This document shows positions 13,301 to 23,724 of a stretch of DNA of 64,000 bases, piece by piece. Within the stretch, counting starts at the first letter, position 1; every line of letters begins with the position of its first letter. A model generated the notes under the pieces. That model saw only the letters and a list, made by a program, of their open reading frames with translations, searched no databases and was not told where the DNA came from. The stretch comes from Mycobacterium tilburgii (GTDB lineage: Bacteria; Actinomycetota; Actinomycetes; Mycobacteriales; Mycobacteriaceae). Where the stretch lies: assembly GCF_902168065.1 (NCBI RefSeq), contig NZ_LR655690.1:62001-126000 (forward strand). Direction: 5' to 3'. The position numbers and the translations under genes were made by a program.

Positions 13301-16300
13301 GACGGCCGCGAGCAGTTGCTGCTCGCTGACGGGCCGGGCGGCCGTCGCGGCCACCGACAGCACCGGCAGCCCGAGCCCGTCGGCGAGCTCGATCGACACC
13401 GATTTCGAGACCGAAGAGGCGTCGGCGGGCGCGATGCGTGCGCGTACCGCGGAGGCGCCCGCGGCATGCAGCGACACGCCCTGCCACGAGAACGGCAGCA
13501 CCACCTCGGCCTCGCCGGCGCCGTGGTGGGCGATGACCATGGAATGCATGGCCGCATCAAGCAACGCCGGGTGCACCCCGAATCCGTTGACGCCGCCGGC
13601 CGCATCGGGTATCCGCACCTCGGCGAACACCTCGTCACCGCGCACCCACGCGGCGGTCAGACCCTGGAACGCGGGGCCGTAGCCGTATCCGCGCTCCGCC
13701 AGCAGCTGATACACCTCGGCTGTATCCACCGCGACCGCGCCCGGCGGCGGCCAAGCGGACAGATCGGCCCGCGGCTCGGTCAGCGCGGAGCTCAGCGCAC
13801 CCTCGGCGTGGCACACCCACGCGGAATCGGGGCCGACGCGCGCGAAGATCGTGACACTGCGCTGACCAGAATCCCCGGCCGGACCCACTACGACCTGAAT
13901 GGCCACCGAGCCGAACCCGGATTCGCCGGCGGGCAACAGCAGCGGCGCCTGCAACGTCAACTCATCGACCGTCGAGCAGCCGACTTCGTCGCCGGCGCGG
14001 ATCGCCAGCTCGACGAATCCGGCGCCCGGGAACACCACAGTGCCCGCCACCGCGTGATCGGCCAGCCAGCCCTGCACGGCGGGCGACAAGCGTCCGGTCA
14101 GCAGCACCTCACCGGAGGACGGCAGCTCGACCACCGCGCTGAGCAGTGGGTGCTCGCTGAGGCCCAATCCCAGGCCCGAGACATCCGCGCCGACGCCCTC
14201 GCCGGACAGCCAAAACCGGCTCCGGTCAAAGGCATACGTCGGTAGCTCGACGAAGGCAGCGCCGTCTAACAGTCCGCGCCAGTTCACGTTCACCCCCGCG
14301 GTGAACGCGGTCGCCACGGACATCAGGAACCGGGCGAGGCCGCCGTTTTCGCGGCCCAGGGTCGGCACCACGATGGCCTCGGCGACACCGGTGTCGGCGC
14401 AAGAGTTCTCGATGCCGGCGATCAACGTGGGATGCGGGCTGGATTCGATGAAGGTCCGATACCCGTGCTCGCACGCGGTGCGCACCGCCTGGTCGAACTG
14501 CACGGTCTGCCGGATGTTGCGGTACCAGTAGGCGGCATCCAAACCCGCCGTGTCCAAACGACTTCCGGTGACCGTCGAGAAGAACGCGACCCGCGAGGAC
14601 CGCGGCTCGATGCCGGCCAATACGTCGGCCAGCTCGTGGCGGATCGCCTCGACCTCAACCGAATGCGACGCGTAGTCGACGTCGATGCGGCGGGTCCGTA
14701 GCTCGAGGTCGGCGCAGAAGACGGTGAGTTCCTCCAGCGCGGCGACCTCACCCGACACCACGACGGCCGAAGGACCGTTGACGGCGGCGATGCTGAGCCG
14801 AGTTCCGTAGGGCACCAACAACTCGCGCGTCCGTTCGATACTGCACGCGATGGAGACCATGCCGCCCAGGTGGGCCAGCGAGCGCAGCAGTTTGCTGCGC
14901 AACGTGACCACGCGCGCCGCGTCGCGCAGCGTCAGCGCCCCGGCGACGTAGGCGGCGGCGATCTCGCCCTGCGAATGACCGATCACCGCGTCCGGGTTGA
15001 CCCCCAGCGATTTCCACAGCTCGGCCAGCGACACCATCACCGCGAACAGCACCGGCTGCACGACGTCCACACGCTCCCGGCTGGGTGCGCCTGGGGCGCC
15101 GCGCAGCACGTCGATCAGCGACCAGTCGACGAACTCGGCGAAGGCCTGTGCGCACGCTTCCACCTGACGCGCAAAAACCGGTGTGGTATCCAGTAATTCG
15201 ACGCCCATGCCTACCCATTGGGAGCCCTGGCCGGGAAAGACGAAGACGGTCTTGCCGGATTGACCGGCGGCGCCGCGGATGACCGTGGTGAGCTCACCGG
15301 CGGCCACTTCGTCGAGCCCGGCCAGCAACTGGTCGCGGTCGCGGCCGATAATGACGGCGCGATGCTCGAAGGTCGACCGGGTGGCCAGCGTCCAAGCCAC
15401 ATCGGCGGGGTCGAGTTCGGGGTGGGCGCCGACATGATCGGCCAGCCGGGCGGCCTGAGACTCCAACGCCGACAACGTTTTAGCCGAAAGCACCCAGGGC
15501 AGCACGGGCACGCCGGCGCGGTCCACTGCCGGGTTGGCATCGGCCGGCGGGGATTCGATGATGACGTGAGCGTTGGTGCCGCTAATCCCAAACGAGGACA
15601 CGCCGGCGCGGCGGGGCCGCCCGGCCTGCCCGATGTTCCAGGGCCGCGCCTCGGACAGCAACGACACCGCACCCGCCGACCAATCCACATGCGGGCTGGG
15701 CTGATCCACATGCAACGTCGCCGGCAACACCTCATGGCGCATCGCCTGCACCATCTTGATCACCCCGGCCACCCCGGCGGCGGCCTGGGTGTGGCCCATG
15801 TTCGACTTGATCGATCCCAGCCACAGCGGCTCGGACCGGTCCTGGCCGTACGTTGCCAACAACGCCTGCGCCTCAATCGGGTCGCCCAGCGTGGTACCGG
15901 TGCCGTGACCCTCCACCACATCGACGTCGGCGGCCGAAAGACCGGCATTGGCCAGCGCCGCACGCACCACCCGCTGCTGCGACGGACCATTGGGCGCCGT
16001 CAACCCGTTGGACGCACCATCCTGATTGACCGCAGAACCGCGCACCACCGCCAGCACCGGATGCCCCAAGCGCCGCGCGTCGGAGAGCCGCTCGACCACC
16101 AACATGCCGCCACCCTCGGACCAGCCGACTCCGTCGGCCGCGCCCGCGTAGGCCTTGCACCGGCCATCCACAGACAGCCCGCGGTGCCGGCTGAACTCGA
16201 CGAAAACCATTGGGGTGGCGTTGACCGTGACACCACCGGCCAGGGCCAGGTCGCACTCACCGGACCGCAACGATTGCACCGCCATGTGCAGCGCGACCAA

Positions 16301-16918
16301 CGACGACGAGCACGCCGTATCCACCGACACCGCCGGCCCCTCCAGACCCAGCACATACGACACCCGGCCCGACGCCACGCTCGACGACTGTCCGGTCAGG
16401 CGGAAGCCTTCCGCAGCCGGTTCCGCACCCATGCCGTAGCCCTGGGCGTACACGCCGGCGAACACCCCGGTCGCGCTGCCCCGCAGCCCGCTGGGGTCGA
16501 TCCCGGCGCGCTCGAGGGCCTCCCACGACAATTCGAGGAACATGCGCTGCTGCGGATCCATCGCAAGCGCCTCGCTGGGCGCGATGCCAAAGAACGCAGC
16601 ATCGAAGTCCGCGACACCGTCCACGAACCCGCCGGTGCGGGCGTACGTCTTGTGGCGCGCGTCCGGATCGGGATCGAACAGTCCGGCCAGGTCCCAGCCA
16701 CGATCAGTTGGGAACCCCGAGATCACGTCCCGCTCGTCGGCGACCATCTCCCACAGCCGCTCCGGGGTATCCACCCCACCCGGGAACCGACAGGACATTC
16801 CGACGATCACGATCGGGTCACTCGAGCGCTCCAACAACGCCCGGTTGATGCGCTTCAGGCGTTCAACCTGGACCAGCGCTTTGCGCAGCGCCTCGGTTAC
16901 ATGCTGGAGTTGATCCAC
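4370..16918 (-). CDS. pks12: Bimodular mycoketide polyketide synthase Pks12
   Basis: A type I PKS of 4,182 aa with two full modules. Module 1: docking helix 1-32, KS 35-460 (DTACSSS, GHGTGT, NMGHT), AT 560-870 (GHSQG and YASH, the methylmalonyl pattern), DH about 950 ([10 protein letters not shown]), ER about 1510 (AAAGGVGM), KR from 1690 (TGGTGMAG, active-site Tyr in QANYAAG), ACP about 2007 (LGFDSL). Module 2: KS 2068-2490, AT 2595-2900 (GHSIG and HAFH, the malonyl pattern), DH about 2988, ER about 3556, KR from 3743, ACP about 4059, then an acidic C-terminal docking tail. M. tuberculosis Pks12 has the same plan and makes the alternately methylated alkyl chain of mannosyl-phosphomycoketide by repeated head-to-tail use of the two modules. 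The start is GTG with an upstream GAGGGG. All catalytic motifs are present and no frameshift is seen. Confidence 0.95.
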   Translation of the reverse strand: MDQLQHVTEALRKALVQVERLKRINRALLERSSDPIVIVGMSCRFPGGVDTPERLWEMVADERDVISGFPTDRGWDLAGLFDPDPDARHKTYARTGGFVDGVADFDAAFFGIAPSEALAMDPQQRMFLELSWEALERAGIDPSGLRGSATGVFAGVYAQGYGMGAEPAAEGFRLTGQSSSVASGRVSYVLGLEGPAVSVDTACSSSLVALHMAVQSLRSGECDLALAGGVTVNATPMVFVEFSRHRGLSVDGRCKAYAGAADGVGWSEGGGMLVVERLSDARRLGHPVLAVVRGSAVNQDGASNGLTAPNGPSQQRVVRAALANAGLSAADVDVVEGHGTGTTLGDPIEAQALLATYGQDRSEPLWLGSIKSNMGHTQAAAGVAGVIKMVQAMRHEVLPATLHVDQPSPHVDWSAGAVSLLSEARPWNIGQAGRPRRAGVSSFGISGTNAHVIIESPPADANPAVDRAGVPVLPWVLSAKTLSALESQAARLADHVGAHPELDPADVAWTLATRSTFEHRAVIIGRDRDQLLAGLDEVAAGELTTVIRGAAGQSGKTVFVFPGQGSQWVGMGVELLDTTPVFARQVEACAQAFAEFVDWSLIDVLRGAPGAPSRERVDVVQPVLFAVMVSLAELWKSLGVNPDAVIGHSQGEIAAAYVAGALTLRDAARVVTLRSKLLRSLAHLGGMVSIACSIERTRELLVPYGTRLSIAAVNGPSAVVVSGEVAALEELTVFCADLELRTRRIDVDYASHSVEVEAIRHELADVLAGIEPRSSRVAFFSTVTGSRLDTAGLDAAYWYRNIRQTVQFDQAVRTACEHGYRTFIESSPHPTLIAGIENSCADTGVAEAIVVPTLGRENGGLARFLMSVATAFTAGVNVNWRGLLDGAAFVELPTYAFDRSRFWLSGEGVGADVSGLGLGLSEHPLLSAVVELPSSGEVLLTGRLSPAVQGWLADHAVAGTVVFPGAGFVELAIRAGDEVGCSTVDELTLQAPLLLPAGESGFGSVAIQVVVGPAGDSGQRSVTIFARVGPDSAWVCHAEGALSSALTEPRADLSAWPPPGAVAVDTAEVYQLLAERGYGYGPAFQGLTAAWVRGDEVFAEVRIPDAAGGVNGFGVHPALLDAAMHSMVIAHHGAGEAEVVLPFSWQGVSLHAAGASAVRARIAPADASSVSKSVSIELADGLGLPVLSVAATAARPVSEQQLLAAVAPSAQDRLFEIVWSPAQVTADPAALGTHRLFESVATGGDPVTASHERTHRALAAVQSWLAESDSGVLVVATRGAMGLPGEDITDLAGAAVWGLIRSAQTEHPGRIVLVDSDVPLDDHATATVVAAGEPQLLLRGTTVYTARVHGSRAVEGILEPPGEGPWRLGVSSAGTFENLRLEPVPNAGAPLQPGQVRVALRAIATNFRDVMITLGMFTHNALLGGEGAGVVVEVGPGVTEFAVGDAVYGFFPDGSGTRVPGDVRLLQPKPAGWSYAEAAAISAVFTTAYMAFMHLAEARPGQRVLVHAAAGGVGMAAVQLARHLGLEVFATASRGKWDTLRSMGFDDDHIADSRSLEFEEKFRAVTAGAGVAGMDIVLDSLAGEFVDASLRLVAPGGVFLEMGKTDIRDPDAVAQEYPGVRYRAFDLFEPGRPRMHEWMLELARLFDAGVLRPLPVTTFDVRRARSALRYLSQARHIGKVVLTLPGACTSGTVLITGGTGMAGSTLARHLVTRHGVRNLVLLSRRGPDAESAALAAELEATGARVNVVACDVADRDALAAVIAGIPAQFPLSAVIHAAGVLDDAMVTSLTPERIDAVLRAKVDAAWNLHELTRELDVSAFVMFSSMAGLVGSSGQANYAAGNTFLDGLAAHRRAHGLPAISLAWGLWDQASVMTGGLDAADLARLSRDGILALSSEEAMELFDTALIVDETFLAPTRIDLAALRAHADVVPPMFTDLLNAPTRRRVDDSLAAAKSKSALAHRLHGLAEPEQHAVLLDLVRSHIATVLGNTTAEAIDPDRAFQELGFDSLTAVEMRNRLKTATGLALSPTLIFDYPTPNGLAGYLRSELAGVPQETAASPAVQSVGDNPIVIVGMSCRFPGGVDTPERLWEMVADERDVISGFPTDRGWDLAGLFDPDPDARHKTYARTGGFVDGVADFDAAFFGIAPSEALAMDPQQRMFLELSWEALERAGIDPSGLRGSATGVFAGVYAQGYGMGAEPAAEGFRLTGQSSSVASGRVSYVLGLEGPAVSVDTACSSSLVALHMAVQSLRSGECDLALAGGVTVNATPMVFVEFSRHRGLSVDGRCKAYAGAADGVGWSEGGGMLVVERLSDARRLGHPVLAVVRGSAVNQDGASNGLTAPNGPSQQRVVRAALANAGLSAADVDVVEGHGTGTTLGDPIEAQALLATYGQDRSEPLWLGSIKSNMGHTQAAAGVAGVIKMVQAMRHEVLPATLHVDQPSPHVDWSAGAVSLLSEARPWNIGQAGRPRRAGVSSFGISGTNAHVIIESPPADANPAVDRAGVPVLPWVLSAKTLSALESQAARLADHVGAHPELDPADVAWTLATRSTFEHRAVIIGRDRDQLLAGLDEVAAGELTTVIRGAAGQSGKTVFVFPGQGSQWVGMGTGLYAGYPVFAEAFDAVVTELDRHLLRPLRDVMWGHDDDLLNTTEFAQPALFAVEVALFRLLESWCVRPDFVMGHSIGELAAAHVAGVLSLENAAVLVAARGRFMQALPAGGAMIAVQATESEVRPLLLAPEYADVGVAAINGPSSVVLSGPEDAVTAIAERLRADGRRLHRLAVSHAFHSPLMDPMVDEFETVAAGLAVGRPTIAIVSNVTGQQAGDDFGSATYWKRHVREEVRFADSVRFVQSAGATRFLEVGPTSGLTAAIEETLAVDERAPIVTSALRKDRPEPETLTAAVAQGFVSGMWVDWRGVIGAANFVELPTYTFERRRFWLSADGAALDSAGLGLAASEHPLLGAVVELPATGGVVFTGRLSPGRQTWLNDHAVGGVVLFPGAGFVELAIRAGDEVGCGVVDELNLAAPLVLPADGSVAVQVMVGAADDGGFRTVSVFSRGEAGAGWSLHAEGMLRAGSADPHADLSAWPPVGAVPVDIGDGYERLAERGYGYGPAFRGLTSMWRRGEEVFADVTLPADAGLSVTGFGVHPALLDAALHAVILASADDELPEGSMLVPFSWQQVSLHAAGATAVRARIVPVGDSAVSIELADGLGLPVLSVASMAARPVTDQQLLAAVSSSGPDRLFEVDWSVLPSSSVQPVSVFAHGAPEFEVSDGQRSAVVFESAPVPDDVLAGVYAATRAVLPVLQSWLAREGAGTLVVATRGAMTMPGEEITDLAGAAVWGLVRSAQTEHPGRIVLVDTDGPLDEESVAAVLAAGEPQVLLRGSKVYIARVHGSRAVGALLVPPGDEPWRIGMSSRGTFENLRLERIPDADAPLEPGQVRVALSAIAANFRDVMIALGLYPDPDTVMGIEASGVIVEVGPETASKNGRFAVGDRVMGLFPDGTGTVATTDQRLLAEVPAGWSHAAAATTTVVFATAYYALVDLAAANPGQRVLVHAAAGGVGMAAVQLARHLGLEVFATASRGKWDTLRSMGFDDDHISDSRSLEFEEKFRAVTAGAGVAGMDIVLDSLAGDFVDASLRLVAPGGVFLEMGKTDIRDPDAVADEHPGVRYRAFDLFESGPDRIRQILDELVALFGDGVLRPLPVTRFDIRRAAAALRYLSQTRHVGKVVMTVPGGPGSGLAAGTVLITGGTGMAGSALARHVVSRHGVRNLVLLSRRGLDAPGAAELLTELSVTGAQVQVVACDVADRDALAKVLADIPVQRPLSGVIHAAGMLDDAVVSSLTPERVDAVLRAKVDGAWHLHELTRDLDLSAFVLFSSMAGLVGASGQANYAAANSFLDALAAHRRAHGLPAMSLGWGLWDQASAMTGALGAADRARFGRDGIVAMSSDEALELLDTALIVDEPFLLPAHIDLAALRVKFDGGTLPPMFVDLINAPTRRQVDDSLAAAKSKSALLKRLEGLPEDEQYAVLLDLVRSNIATVLGDSSPESIDPDCAFQELGFDSLTAVEMRNRLKTATGLALSPTLIFDYPNCGALAGYIHIELVGTAEQAGPAAAPGEADITRIVGSIPVKRLRQAGVLELLLALATEDGDAQATVAGVSTEKDIADMDLEDLLNAALIDDDE
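9105..10719 (-). repeat. Copy A of a 1,615-bp internal direct repeat in pks12
   Basis: This stretch encodes the module 2 KS, the KS-AT linker and the first residues of AT. It appears identical to 15204-16818, exactly 6,099 bp away in the same orientation. At the edges, base 9104 (t) differs from 15203 (g), and base 10720 (t) differs from 16819 (c). All translated frames on both strands agree between copies, so synonymous sites match as well. Confidence 0.85.
15204..16818 (-). repeat. Copy B of the 1,615-bp internal direct repeat in pks12
   Basis: This copy encodes the module 1 KS, linker and start of AT, roughly residues 33-571. It matches 9105-10719 without a visible difference. The identity ends abruptly just inside AT, where the two modules must differ to choose methylmalonyl or malonyl. 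This fits recent gene conversion of the KS block. Confidence 0.85.
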
Positions 16919-16919
16919 C

Positions 16920-17393
16920 TCAGTACCCCTCGCCTGACATTGGCCGGTTCGGACCGCCGGATGCGACTGTTCGCTGAGTCACGGAAGTTACTGCACGAAG
17001 CGACGTATTCGTGTTGCTGTCCGACCCAAGAATGTCGCTAGTGAGTATGTCCAAGTCCTGCAGGATTTCAAAACGCCCGATGCTCCCGGTTGCTGTAGGA
17101 GGATCGGCATCGACGTGTGGAACGCCGGGTCCGCGGGGACTGGCACGCCATCTATGGCGCGACTGTACCCGGCTCACCATGGGCGGTGGTACGACGCGGT
17201 CAGACGCCCACCCGGCCCAGCCGTCGGCGGCGCGGATTAGCACCTCGCAGAGTTCGCGCAGCTTGGCAGCCCCGGCACCTTCGTCCAACGCGGTGGCGAC
17301 ATCCTCCGCCGCGCATCGGACCTGGTAAACACGGTCGGAGAGTTCGGCGGCATCCTCCGCCGACAAGACCACCGCGTCCGGCGGCAACGCCAC
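16920..17393 (-). CDS. Small conserved mycobacterial protein upstream of pks12, probably damaged
   Basis: The first GTG start gives 157 aa. The conserved part, [20 protein letters not shown] and on, matches a common mycobacterial family of unknown function. The same frame runs upstream to about 17572 and encodes the family's typical N-terminal zinc-ribbon-like region (PCRWCSRDV, then RRRQYCRQRAYEQR). No ATG, GTG or TTG precedes that region before a TAA at about 17572, so the true start appears lost. The C-terminal 80 residues look unlike the family and may be out-of-phase sequence. The TGA at 16920-16922 ends one base before the pks12 GTG, suggesting past co-translation. I treat it as a probably non-functional or N-truncated gene. 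Confidence 0.45.
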   Translation of the reverse strand: MALPPDAVVLSAEDAAELSDRVYQVRCAAEDVATALDEGAGAAKLRELCEVLIRAADGWAGWASDRVVPPPMVSRVQSRHRWRASPRGPGVPHVDADPPTATGSIGRFEILQDLDILTSDILGSDSNTNTSLRAVTSVTQRTVASGGPNRPMSGEGY

Positions 17394-17619
17394 GGCGGCA
17401 CCGCCCTCACCTCGGGTGATCGCGGCCCGCTGCTCGTAGGCCCGCTGCCGGCAGTACTGACGGCGCCGCCCCAGCCCGACCTCAGTGACGTCTCGACTGC
17501 ACCAGCGGCATGGCTGTGTTGGGAGCGGCGGCTCACGCTTGCCGACTTTAGTCCGATCTACTCCGCGATCCTGGTATTATAAATAAAAAATTAAGTCGCG
17601 TGTGCTGCGTGTCGACTCG

Positions 17620-17645
17620 GGAACTACGGAGAGCGTTTTGACGTT
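17620..17645 (+). promoter_or_regulatory. Putative SigE/SigH-type promoter of rbpA
   Basis: GGAAC at 17620-17624 and CGTT at 17642-17645, separated by 17 bp, resemble the GGAAC/GTT elements of ECF sigma factors. RbpA homologues in other actinobacteria are induced by disulfide stress from such promoters. The element lies 67 bp before the start codon. This is motif-level evidence only. Confidence 0.35.
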
Positions 17646-17711
17646 TGCCATGCGAACGACAAACGCGTCACGGGAGCGTAAAGCTCAGAGGAATCAAAAG
17701 GAGTAGCAGCC

Positions 17712-18047
17712 ATGGCTGATCGTGTACTGAGGGGTAGCCGCCTCGGAGCCGTGAGCTACGAGACCGACCGTAACCACGACCTGGCCCCGCGCCAGTTGGC
17801 GAAGTACCGCACCGAGAACGGCGAAGAATTTGAGGTTCCGTTCGCCGACGACGCCGAGATCCCCGGCACTTGGCTGTGCCGCAACGGCATGGAGGGCACC
17901 CTGGTCGAGGGCGACCTGCCCGAGCCGAAGAAGGTCAAGCCGCCGCGCACGCACTGGGACATGCTGCTCGAGCGTCGCAGCGTCGAAGAACTCGAAGAGC
18001 TGCTCAAGGAGCGTCTGGACCTGATCCGGTCGAAGCGGCGCGGCTGA
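17712..18047 (+). CDS. rbpA: RNA polymerase-binding protein RbpA
   Basis: A protein of 111 aa, the usual RbpA length. The N-terminal tail and core (MADRVLRGSRLGAVSYE, then a small beta-barrel ending at CRNGMEGTL) are followed by a basic linker (EPKKVKPPRTHWDMLLERR) and the C-terminal sigma-interacting helix pair (SVEELEELLKERLDLIRSK). RbpA binds the primary sigma factor and RNA polymerase, stabilises the open complex and affects rifampicin response; it is essential in M. tuberculosis. An AAGGAG sits 8 bases before the ATG. The gene stops 9 bp from the convergent ppm1. The sequence is fully intact, as expected for an essential factor. Confidence 0.97.
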   Translation: MADRVLRGSRLGAVSYETDRNHDLAPRQLAKYRTENGEEFEVPFADDAEIPGTWLCRNGMEGTLVEGDLPEPKKVKPPRTHWDMLLERRSVEELEELLKERLDLIRSKRRG

Positions 18048-18056
18048 GTCGAGCCG

Positions 18057-18848
18057 TCAGGTTCGGTTGGCGGCGCCCGCCCGCGCGCCCTTGCGGCGCC
18101 GTTCGATTCCCCACTTCGCAACCTTGACCAGCGCCTCTCGGATGTTGGATCCGCTCATCTTGGATACGCCGAGTTCCCGCTCGGTGAAGGTGATCGGCAC
18201 CTCGACGACGATGAATCCGTTGTCGAGCGTGCGCCGGGTCAGGTCAATCTGGAAGCAGTAGCCCTTGGAGTCGACGCCGTCAAGATCGATGGCCTCGAGC
18301 ATCTCGCGACGGTAGGCGCGGTAGCCGGCGGTGATGTCGTGGATATCGATGTCGAGAGCCAGGCGCGCGTAGGTGTTCGCCGTCCAGGACAGCGCCCAGC
18401 GTCGTTTGGGCCAGTTGCGGACGGCTCCCCCGTCGACGTAGCGGGAACCGATGGCCAGGTCGGCGCCGGCGTCGACGGCGTCGAGCAGCCGGCGTAGCTG
18501 TTCGGGTGCGTGGCTGCCGTCGGCGTCCATCTCGACCAGGACCGCGTAGTCGCGGCTGAGCCCCCAGGCGAAGCCGGCGAGGTAGGCGGCGCCCAGACCG
18601 TCCTTGGCGGTGCGGTGCATGACGTGGGTGCGGCCGCCGTAGGCCGCGGCCAGTTCGTCGTCCAGTTCGCCGGTTCCGTCGGGGCTGCCGTCGTCCACGA
18701 CCAGGATGTGCACGTCCGGGCAGGCGTCCGTCACCCGCCGGTGGATCAGCGGCAAGTTCTCCCGTTCGTTGAAGGTCGGGATGATAACCAAAACACGCTG
18801 GCTGGGACGACTGCCCAAGGTGGGGGTCACCTGCTCACCGGTGGTCAT
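18057..18848 (-). CDS. ppm1: Polyprenol monophosphomannose synthase Ppm1
   Basis: A GT2 glycosyltransferase of 263 aa. [14 protein letters not shown] starts the nucleotide-binding fold, [11 protein letters not shown] holds the first Asp pair, and [13 protein letters not shown] is the DxD-like metal site. It transfers mannose from GDP-mannose to polyprenyl phosphate at the inner face of the membrane, providing the donor for lipomannan, lipoarabinomannan and glycoprotein mannosylation. In M. tuberculosis this domain is fused to the apolipoprotein acyltransferase; here they are two genes, with the ATG of ppm1 overlapping the lnt stop by 4 bp. There are no membrane helices, so membrane recruitment probably depends on Lnt, as known for unfused Ppm1. 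A basic C-terminal tail (RRKGARAG) may help. Confidence 0.95.
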   Translation of the reverse strand: MTTGEQVTPTLGSRPSQRVLVIIPTFNERENLPLIHRRVTDACPDVHILVVDDGSPDGTGELDDELAAAYGGRTHVMHRTAKDGLGAAYLAGFAWGLSRDYAVLVEMDADGSHAPEQLRRLLDAVDAGADLAIGSRYVDGGAVRNWPKRRWALSWTANTYARLALDIDIHDITAGYRAYRREMLEAIDLDGVDSKGYCFQIDLTRRTLDNGFIVVEVPITFTERELGVSKMSGSNIREALVKVAKWGIERRRKGARAGAANRT

Positions 18849-20722
18849 TTAGCTCCTCCGTGTCGCCCGAGATGACGCGGTCGTCCGCCGTCTTCGGGTT
18901 GGGGTTCGTCCGGGGCCGCGGCAGCATCCGCTGGTTCAGCCGAAGGCCGGGACCTGAGCCGAACCGGACGCGGGGAGCTCCTATTGTGCCGTATTCCGGC
19001 CAGGATGACCGCTCCGGCCGCCGCCACCAGAATCCACTGCACGAGCGGGGCCCACCGCGTTGCGGGCGTCAGCTGCGTCTTCAGGCGCACCTGGATGTCC
19101 AGGTAGGCAGGTTGGAAGAACTCGGTGCAAACCAGTTCAGCGCCGTCGGGCGCGATCACCGAACTGATCCCGGTGGTTCCGGCGACCACCACATACCGGT
19201 CGTGCTCAACGGCACGGACCTTGGCGAACGCCAATTGTTGCTCGCTCATCCGGCGGTTGAAGGTGGCGTTGTTGGCGGGGACCGCCAGCAGTTGGGCGCC
19301 GTTGCGGACGGCCTTGCGCGGCTGCCGGTCGAAGATCACTTCCCAGCAGGTGGACACGCCGACCGGCGCTCCGGCGATCTGCACCACGTCGTCACTGTTG
19401 CCCGGCACGAAATTGCCGGCTCGACCGGCGTAGCCGGACAGATGCTTGAAGAGCCACCGCATCGGCAGGTACTCTCCGAAGGGCTGCACGATTTCCTTGT
19501 CGTGGCGGTCCGCCGGCCCGGTGCCGGGATTCCAGACGATGGCGGTGTTGGTGTATTCGGCCGGCTCCCGGCCGGGCACCGCGAGCACCGACCCGACCAG
19601 GATCGGCGCATTGATCGCGTGGGCCGCGGCGGCGATCCGTTCGGCGGCGTCGGCGTTGACGAAGGGGTCGATGTCCGAGGAGTCCTCCGGCCAGATGACG
19701 AACTGCGGCTGCGGCGCGACCCCGGCGCGTACGTCCTCGACCAGCCGCAGCGTCTCTTCGACGTGACGGTCCAGCACGGCCCGACGTTGCGCATTGAAGT
19801 CGAGGCCGAGCCGGGGCACGTTGCCCTGGACGGCGGCGACGGTGACCGGCGACTCGCCACCCGACCCGGCACCGGAGTGCCGGACCTGCGGCCAGACGAT
19901 CAACGCGGTGAACAGCACGATGCAGATGCAGACGCCGGGCAGCACGACCGCGGGCGGCGGGGCTTCCGATTCGGTGTCCGCCACCGAGGCGCCGTCGCGT
20001 GCCCGTCCGCCGGTTCGCCACCACTTGACGATTTCCAGCGCGATCGCTGTCGCGCTGAAGCCCACCAGCACCACCGCCATGGACAGCAGCGCCACCCCGC
20101 CGAGTTGCACCAGCGGCAGGAACGGTCCTTCGGTCTGGCCGAAGGCCACCGCGCCCCACGGGAACCCTCCGAACGGGAAGATCGACTTCAGCCACTCCTG
20201 GGCGGTCCACAGCAGCGCGAACCAGATCGGCCAACCCGGCAATCGCCGGACCAGGGCCGCGAACAGGCCGAAGATGCCGGGGAACAGCGCGCACATGGTC
20301 GCCAGCGCCAGCCATGGCACGGCGCCGACCAGCAGGCTGATCCAGGGCAGCAGCAGCATGTAGAACGCCAGCCCAAACAGAAATCCGTAGCCGAAACCGC
20401 CGGCCAGGGTGGTGGCCGGATGCTGCAGCACCCACGCCAGCAGCGCGGCGGCCACGACGGCGGCCCACCACCAGTTCACCGACGGGAAGCTGGTGCAAAG
20501 CAGGACGCCGGCCACGATGGTGACGGTCAGACGCGACAGCCGGGGCACCATCGCAGCCTTGATGCCGGGCAGGCGCGCTACCGCCGCGGCGCCCAGCCGT
20601 GCCAGCGCGCCGGCGACAGCCGGACCGACGTGGGCCGCGAGGCCGGGTTTGGCGGCCGGCTCGGGTTCGTTGGCCGTTTCGGGCTCGGGTTCGTCGAACG
20701 GCTCGGGCTCGTCGCTAGCCAT
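18845..20722 (-). CDS. lnt: Apolipoprotein N-acyltransferase Lnt
   Basis: A protein of about 625 aa. The N-terminus is acidic and proline-rich ([10 protein letters not shown]). Membrane helices follow ([39 protein letters not shown] and others), then a periplasmic nitrilase domain: VIWPEDSS supplies the catalytic Glu, and [14 protein letters not shown] contains the catalytic Cys. It N-acylates the amino-terminal Cys of lipoproteins, the last step after Lgt and LspA. The start was set at the ATG at 20720-20722 because upstream in-frame codons overlap the degraded amidohydrolase gene and look non-coding. It is translationally coupled to ppm1. Confidence 0.9.
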   Translation of the reverse strand: MASDEPEPFDEPEPETANEPEPAAKPGLAAHVGPAVAGALARLGAAAVARLPGIKAAMVPRLSRLTVTIVAGVLLCTSFPSVNWWWAAVVAAALLAWVLQHPATTLAGGFGYGFLFGLAFYMLLLPWISLLVGAVPWLALATMCALFPGIFGLFAALVRRLPGWPIWFALLWTAQEWLKSIFPFGGFPWGAVAFGQTEGPFLPLVQLGGVALLSMAVVLVGFSATAIALEIVKWWRTGGRARDGASVADTESEAPPPAVVLPGVCICIVLFTALIVWPQVRHSGAGSGGESPVTVAAVQGNVPRLGLDFNAQRRAVLDRHVEETLRLVEDVRAGVAPQPQFVIWPEDSSDIDPFVNADAAERIAAAAHAINAPILVGSVLAVPGREPAEYTNTAIVWNPGTGPADRHDKEIVQPFGEYLPMRWLFKHLSGYAGRAGNFVPGNSDDVVQIAGAPVGVSTCWEVIFDRQPRKAVRNGAQLLAVPANNATFNRRMSEQQLAFAKVRAVEHDRYVVVAGTTGISSVIAPDGAELVCTEFFQPAYLDIQVRLKTQLTPATRWAPLVQWILVAAAGAVILAGIRHNRSSPRPVRLRSRPSAEPADAAAAPDEPQPEDGGRPRHLGRHGGAK

Positions 20723-21949
20723 GCAGGATCGCACGCCGATGGACGGTCCGCCGGCACCGCGGCAGCTCGTCGGTCGGCCCCAGCCGGGGCAACGCGGGAA
20801 CGTGGGATCGCGGGTCGGCGGTGGACCACCGCTGGACGCTGTCGTCGGAAACGTGCACATCGAGCTCGCCGGCATCCCACACGGCATAGGACGCGGGCGC
20901 ACCAGGGACCAGGGCACCGATGTCGCCGTCGCGGACGCCGCATGCCAGCCAGCCGCCGCGGGTCGCCGCGGCGAAGGTCGCCCGCGCCGACACCCCGCTG
21001 CCCGGGGTGCGGTGGTTGACCGCGGCGCGCACGCTGGTCCACGGGTCGATCCCGGTCACCGGAGCGTCGGAACCTAACGCGAGGGGCACGCCTTGGGATG
21101 CTAACAGCGCCAGCGGGTTGAGTTGACTGCCTCGTTGAGCGCCGAGTCGTTCGGCGTACATGCCCTGGGTAGGGCCGCCCCACAGCGCGTCGAAATTGGG
21201 CTGCACGCTGGCGATGACACCCCATACGCCGGGCTTGGCGGCCTGGTCGGCGGTCACTATTTCGACGTGCTCCTGCCGGTGCCCCCAGCGGGCCACGGCG
21301 GTCAGCCCGAGGTTGGCAACGACGCGTTCCAGCGCATCGACCACCGCGGAGACGGCCGCATCACCGATGACGTGGAAGCCGGTTGTCACCTGCGCCTGGG
21401 TACAGGCACGAAGATGCGCCTCGATCATGCCCGCATCGAGACGAGGTGCCCCGGCAGTCCGGCGCGTCGGCGTAGGGCTCGTGCAGCCAGGCGGTGCGGG
21501 AGCCGAGGGCGCCGTTGACGAAGAGATCGCCGGCCAGCCCGCGGGCTCCCGTCTCGGGCCAGCAGCGTCCGGTCCTGCTCGGCACTGGTCACCGCCTCAC
21601 CCCAATAGCCGATCACCTCGACGCCGTGATCGAGGGCGCGATGCTGTCGCCAGTTGTCGAGGCCGCCGATCTGGGGCCCGGCCGCATTCGTGGACCGCGA
21701 CGGTGCCGGACGCGGCCACGGCCCGCAGCGCGGTGGACCGGGCTTCGGCCAGCTGTGGGCCAGTCACTGGTTCGGGCGACCGCCGCACCAGTGATATGCG
21801 TCGCCGTCAGGGGCCGCTCGGCGGCGAAGACCTCGTCGCTGCCCAGCCAGACGATGACCTCGCCGCGCACCGCCATCGTGGTCGCGTACGGGGTGGCTGG
21901 AGCTGTGCACCCGCCCGTTGACCAGCAGCGTGGTGGGTATGGGGGTCAC
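20715..21949 (-). pseudogene. Broken YtcJ-like amidohydrolase (Rv2052c position)
   Basis: The remains of a metal-dependent amidohydrolase of the YtcJ type appear in several frames. The N-terminal strand is LLVNGRVHSSS from 21949, then VRGEVIVWLGSDEVFAAERP in another frame at about 21876-21800. GLAGDLFVNGALGSRTAWLHEPYADA follows near 21430-21560. An open C-terminal block from 21428 carries ATTGFHVIGDAA-like, EHVEIV and [15 protein letters not shown] motifs; the last includes the metal-site Asp. The early HxH metal motif (normally DxHxH) is not recognisable. At least three frameshifts separate the blocks. The C-terminal block overlaps the start of lnt by 8 bp. Confidence 0.75.
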
Positions 21950-22015
21950 CCCGCAAAACCTACGCGGAGTACCGGGGGTCGCCCCAGTGGTCGTCGGTCG
22001 ACAACGCGGGCGGCT

Positions 22016-22455
22016 TCACGTCATGCACATCGTCTCGGACATACTATCGACATCGTCTTGGACGTCGATGACCTCGCCGTCGATGTAGTCACGGCCATCG
22101 CGGGAACGGTGGAGGTCGGCCAAGTCGCCCCGTAGCCGAGCACCAACGGGGCGTGGCGCTGCAAGCCGCGCAGTGCGAAGCCGGTCACGGCGGGGCCGAC
22201 GGCGGCACGCACCGGCGGCAGCAGCAACAGCACCCCCAACACCGTGGTCACCAGGCCGGGAACCAGCACCAGCGCCGTCGCGACGGTCGTGGTTGCCCCG
22301 TTGCCCAACATCGAACCCGGCGCCTGCACACCGGAGAGAGAGCAGCTGGCCGAGGTCGCGAATCAGCTGTGAGCCCGCCCACGGGGCGAGCAACCCCCGG
22401 CCCAGGATGAACGTGGCCAGCAGACTCAGCAGGGTCCAGCCCCATGCACCACGAT
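22016..22455 (-). pseudogene. fxsA: FxsA-family membrane protein remnant
   Basis: FxsA family sequence is visible as WTLLSLLATFILGRGLLAPW and SQLIRDLGQL in one frame, APGSMLGNGATTTVATALVLVPGL and LLLLPPVRAAVGPA in a second frame (22329 downwards), then YIDGEVIDVQDD at the C-terminus back in the first frame. FxsA is a small inner-membrane protein; its role in mycobacteria is unclear. The first transmembrane segment is missing because a deletion has joined this gene to the degV-like gene at about 22455. Two frameshifts split the rest. It is not expected to be functional. Confidence 0.75.
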
Positions 22456-22953
22456 GAACGCGTGTCCACGGCCTACCGACGAGTTTGCCGCGGCCACAAC
22501 GGCATTCAAGTCTACCCCGTACGCGGCGACCCACGCGGCGGCCAGCGCAACGAAGCCGGTGCCCATGGCCCCCCGATTTCGAGTCGATCACCCGTACGGT
22601 CGGTCCCAGTTGGGCCGCGACCCGTTCGGCCACACCGTGGGTGCCCGACAGTGCCGACGAGATGTGCACCGCCACGACGCTATCTCCGCCGGAGTCGGTC
22701 AGCGCCTGTCGGTATGCTGCGGCGAGTTCGGCAGGAGTGGCCGCCGCGGTGGTGGCGTGACGCTGGTAGACGTCGTCGGGAATCTCGTCGACGCCGTCGC
22801 GCCGTCGAGCAGGATGTGCAGCGGGACAACGCGTATCGCCCACTTGTCAAGCAGGTCGTCAGGCAGACGCGACGACGCATCGGTCATCACCACCACAGTC
22901 ACGCGCGCCCCTATCGCTTCGTCTGCATCGTCGACGGCGCGGCTCACGGTCAA
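22456..22953 (-). pseudogene. Truncated DegV-family fatty-acid-binding protein
   Basis: The N-terminal part of a DegV protein (Rv2417c position) remains: VTVVVMTDASSRLPDDLLDKW and VVPLHILLDG from 22900 down, then a frameshift near 22800, then VDEIPDDVYQRHATTAAATP and SSALSGTHGVAERVAAQL, followed by the RVIDSKS strand. DegV proteins bind fatty acids and present them to fatty acid kinases in other bacteria. The C-terminal half is absent: after about 130 codons the sequence runs into FxsA helices. The gene is therefore both frameshifted and truncated. Confidence 0.8.
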
Positions 22954-22983
22954 CCGCGCGGCTTCTCGCTGACTACGCCGGCT

Positions 22984-23724
22984 TCATTTGCGCGGCTTCT
23001 CGTTCACCACGCCGGCCTCGGCCAGCGCCTTTAGTATCAACTCCGCCACCGCCCGGTGCGCCTCGAAATTCCAGTGAATGCCGTCGGGATTACCGCGTCC
23101 ACTCATGACCTGTTCGGCGACAGCCGCTTTCAAATCCACCAGGGTGACATTGTGACTCTGCGCCCATTCGGTGATCGCCGCCACGGTTCCGGCGCGGCCG
23201 TGATGAGCCTTTCCGTACGTCTCGGCGATGTGAACCGAAGGCAGCGACGCCACAATCGGGATGCCGGGCCGGTTGAAATCGATTGCGCCACGGGTCTGCT
23301 CGAGATACTCGGCACTCAAGTGTGGCGGCAGCGCGGCACGGGCCACCGGCGACAGCCTGGGTTGCAGCCATCCGTAACCGTCGCGCACCCAGCGCCGCAG
23401 CCAGGGCGGCCGGACGTACCGGATCAGCTCACGCAACGCAGTCGGTAGCACCGAGGGCAGGGAATCCATGCCGCCGGTCGCAAAGATCACCGCCCCTGCT
23501 CTGGGCAACGCCGCCCAAGCCCGCGGATCCTGCGTCGCCGCCCACCACACGTCACGACACGTCCATCCGATGCGGCCGATCAACTCGACATCCCAATCTA
23601 GTTGATCACCAACAATATTGGGCCAAATCCGAGGATCGTCTGCAGGAAGGCCGCCGGTCGGGCCGTAATAGGCCAGGGAATCGGCGAAGACCAGCAGAGT
23701 CGGTCGTACGTCAGAGGACATCAT
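22984..23724 (-). CDS. octT: Diglucosylglycerate octanoyltransferase OctT (SGNH hydrolase fold)
   Basis: A protein of 246 aa with SGNH-hydrolase features: [10 protein letters not shown] is block I with the catalytic Ser, ATGGMDSLP is the Gly/Asn-type oxyanion block, and [12 protein letters not shown] near the C-terminus holds the Asp-x-x-His pair. The M. tuberculosis homologue Rv2418c transfers octanoate to diglucosylglycerate in methylglucose lipopolysaccharide synthesis. The start is ATG at 23722-23724 (or the adjacent ATG at 23719-23721); it overlaps the end of gpgP by 14 bp, so the two were translated together. No damage is seen, although its upstream partner gpgP is mutated. Confidence 0.85.
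   Translation of the reverse strand: MMSSDVRPTLLVFADSLAYYGPTGGLPADDPRIWPNIVGDQLDWDVELIGRIGWTCRDVWWAATQDPRAWAALPRAGAVIFATGGMDSLPSVLPTALRELIRYVRPPWLRRWVRDGYGWLQPRLSPVARAALPPHLSAEYLEQTRGAIDFNRPGIPIVASLPSVHIAETYGKAHHGRAGTVAAITEWAQSHNVTLVDLKAAVAEQVMSGRGNPDGIHWNFEAHRAVAELILKALAEAGVVNEKPRK

Noticed and set aside
9105..16818. The repeat pair as a mobile element
   Set aside because: It has no terminal inverted repeats or transposase and encodes homologous PKS domains, so module homology explains it.
18860..21019. Plus-strand frame of about 719 codons opposite lnt
   Set aside because: It is antisense to a clear Lnt protein and has an Arg/Gly/His-rich composition typical of shadow frames.
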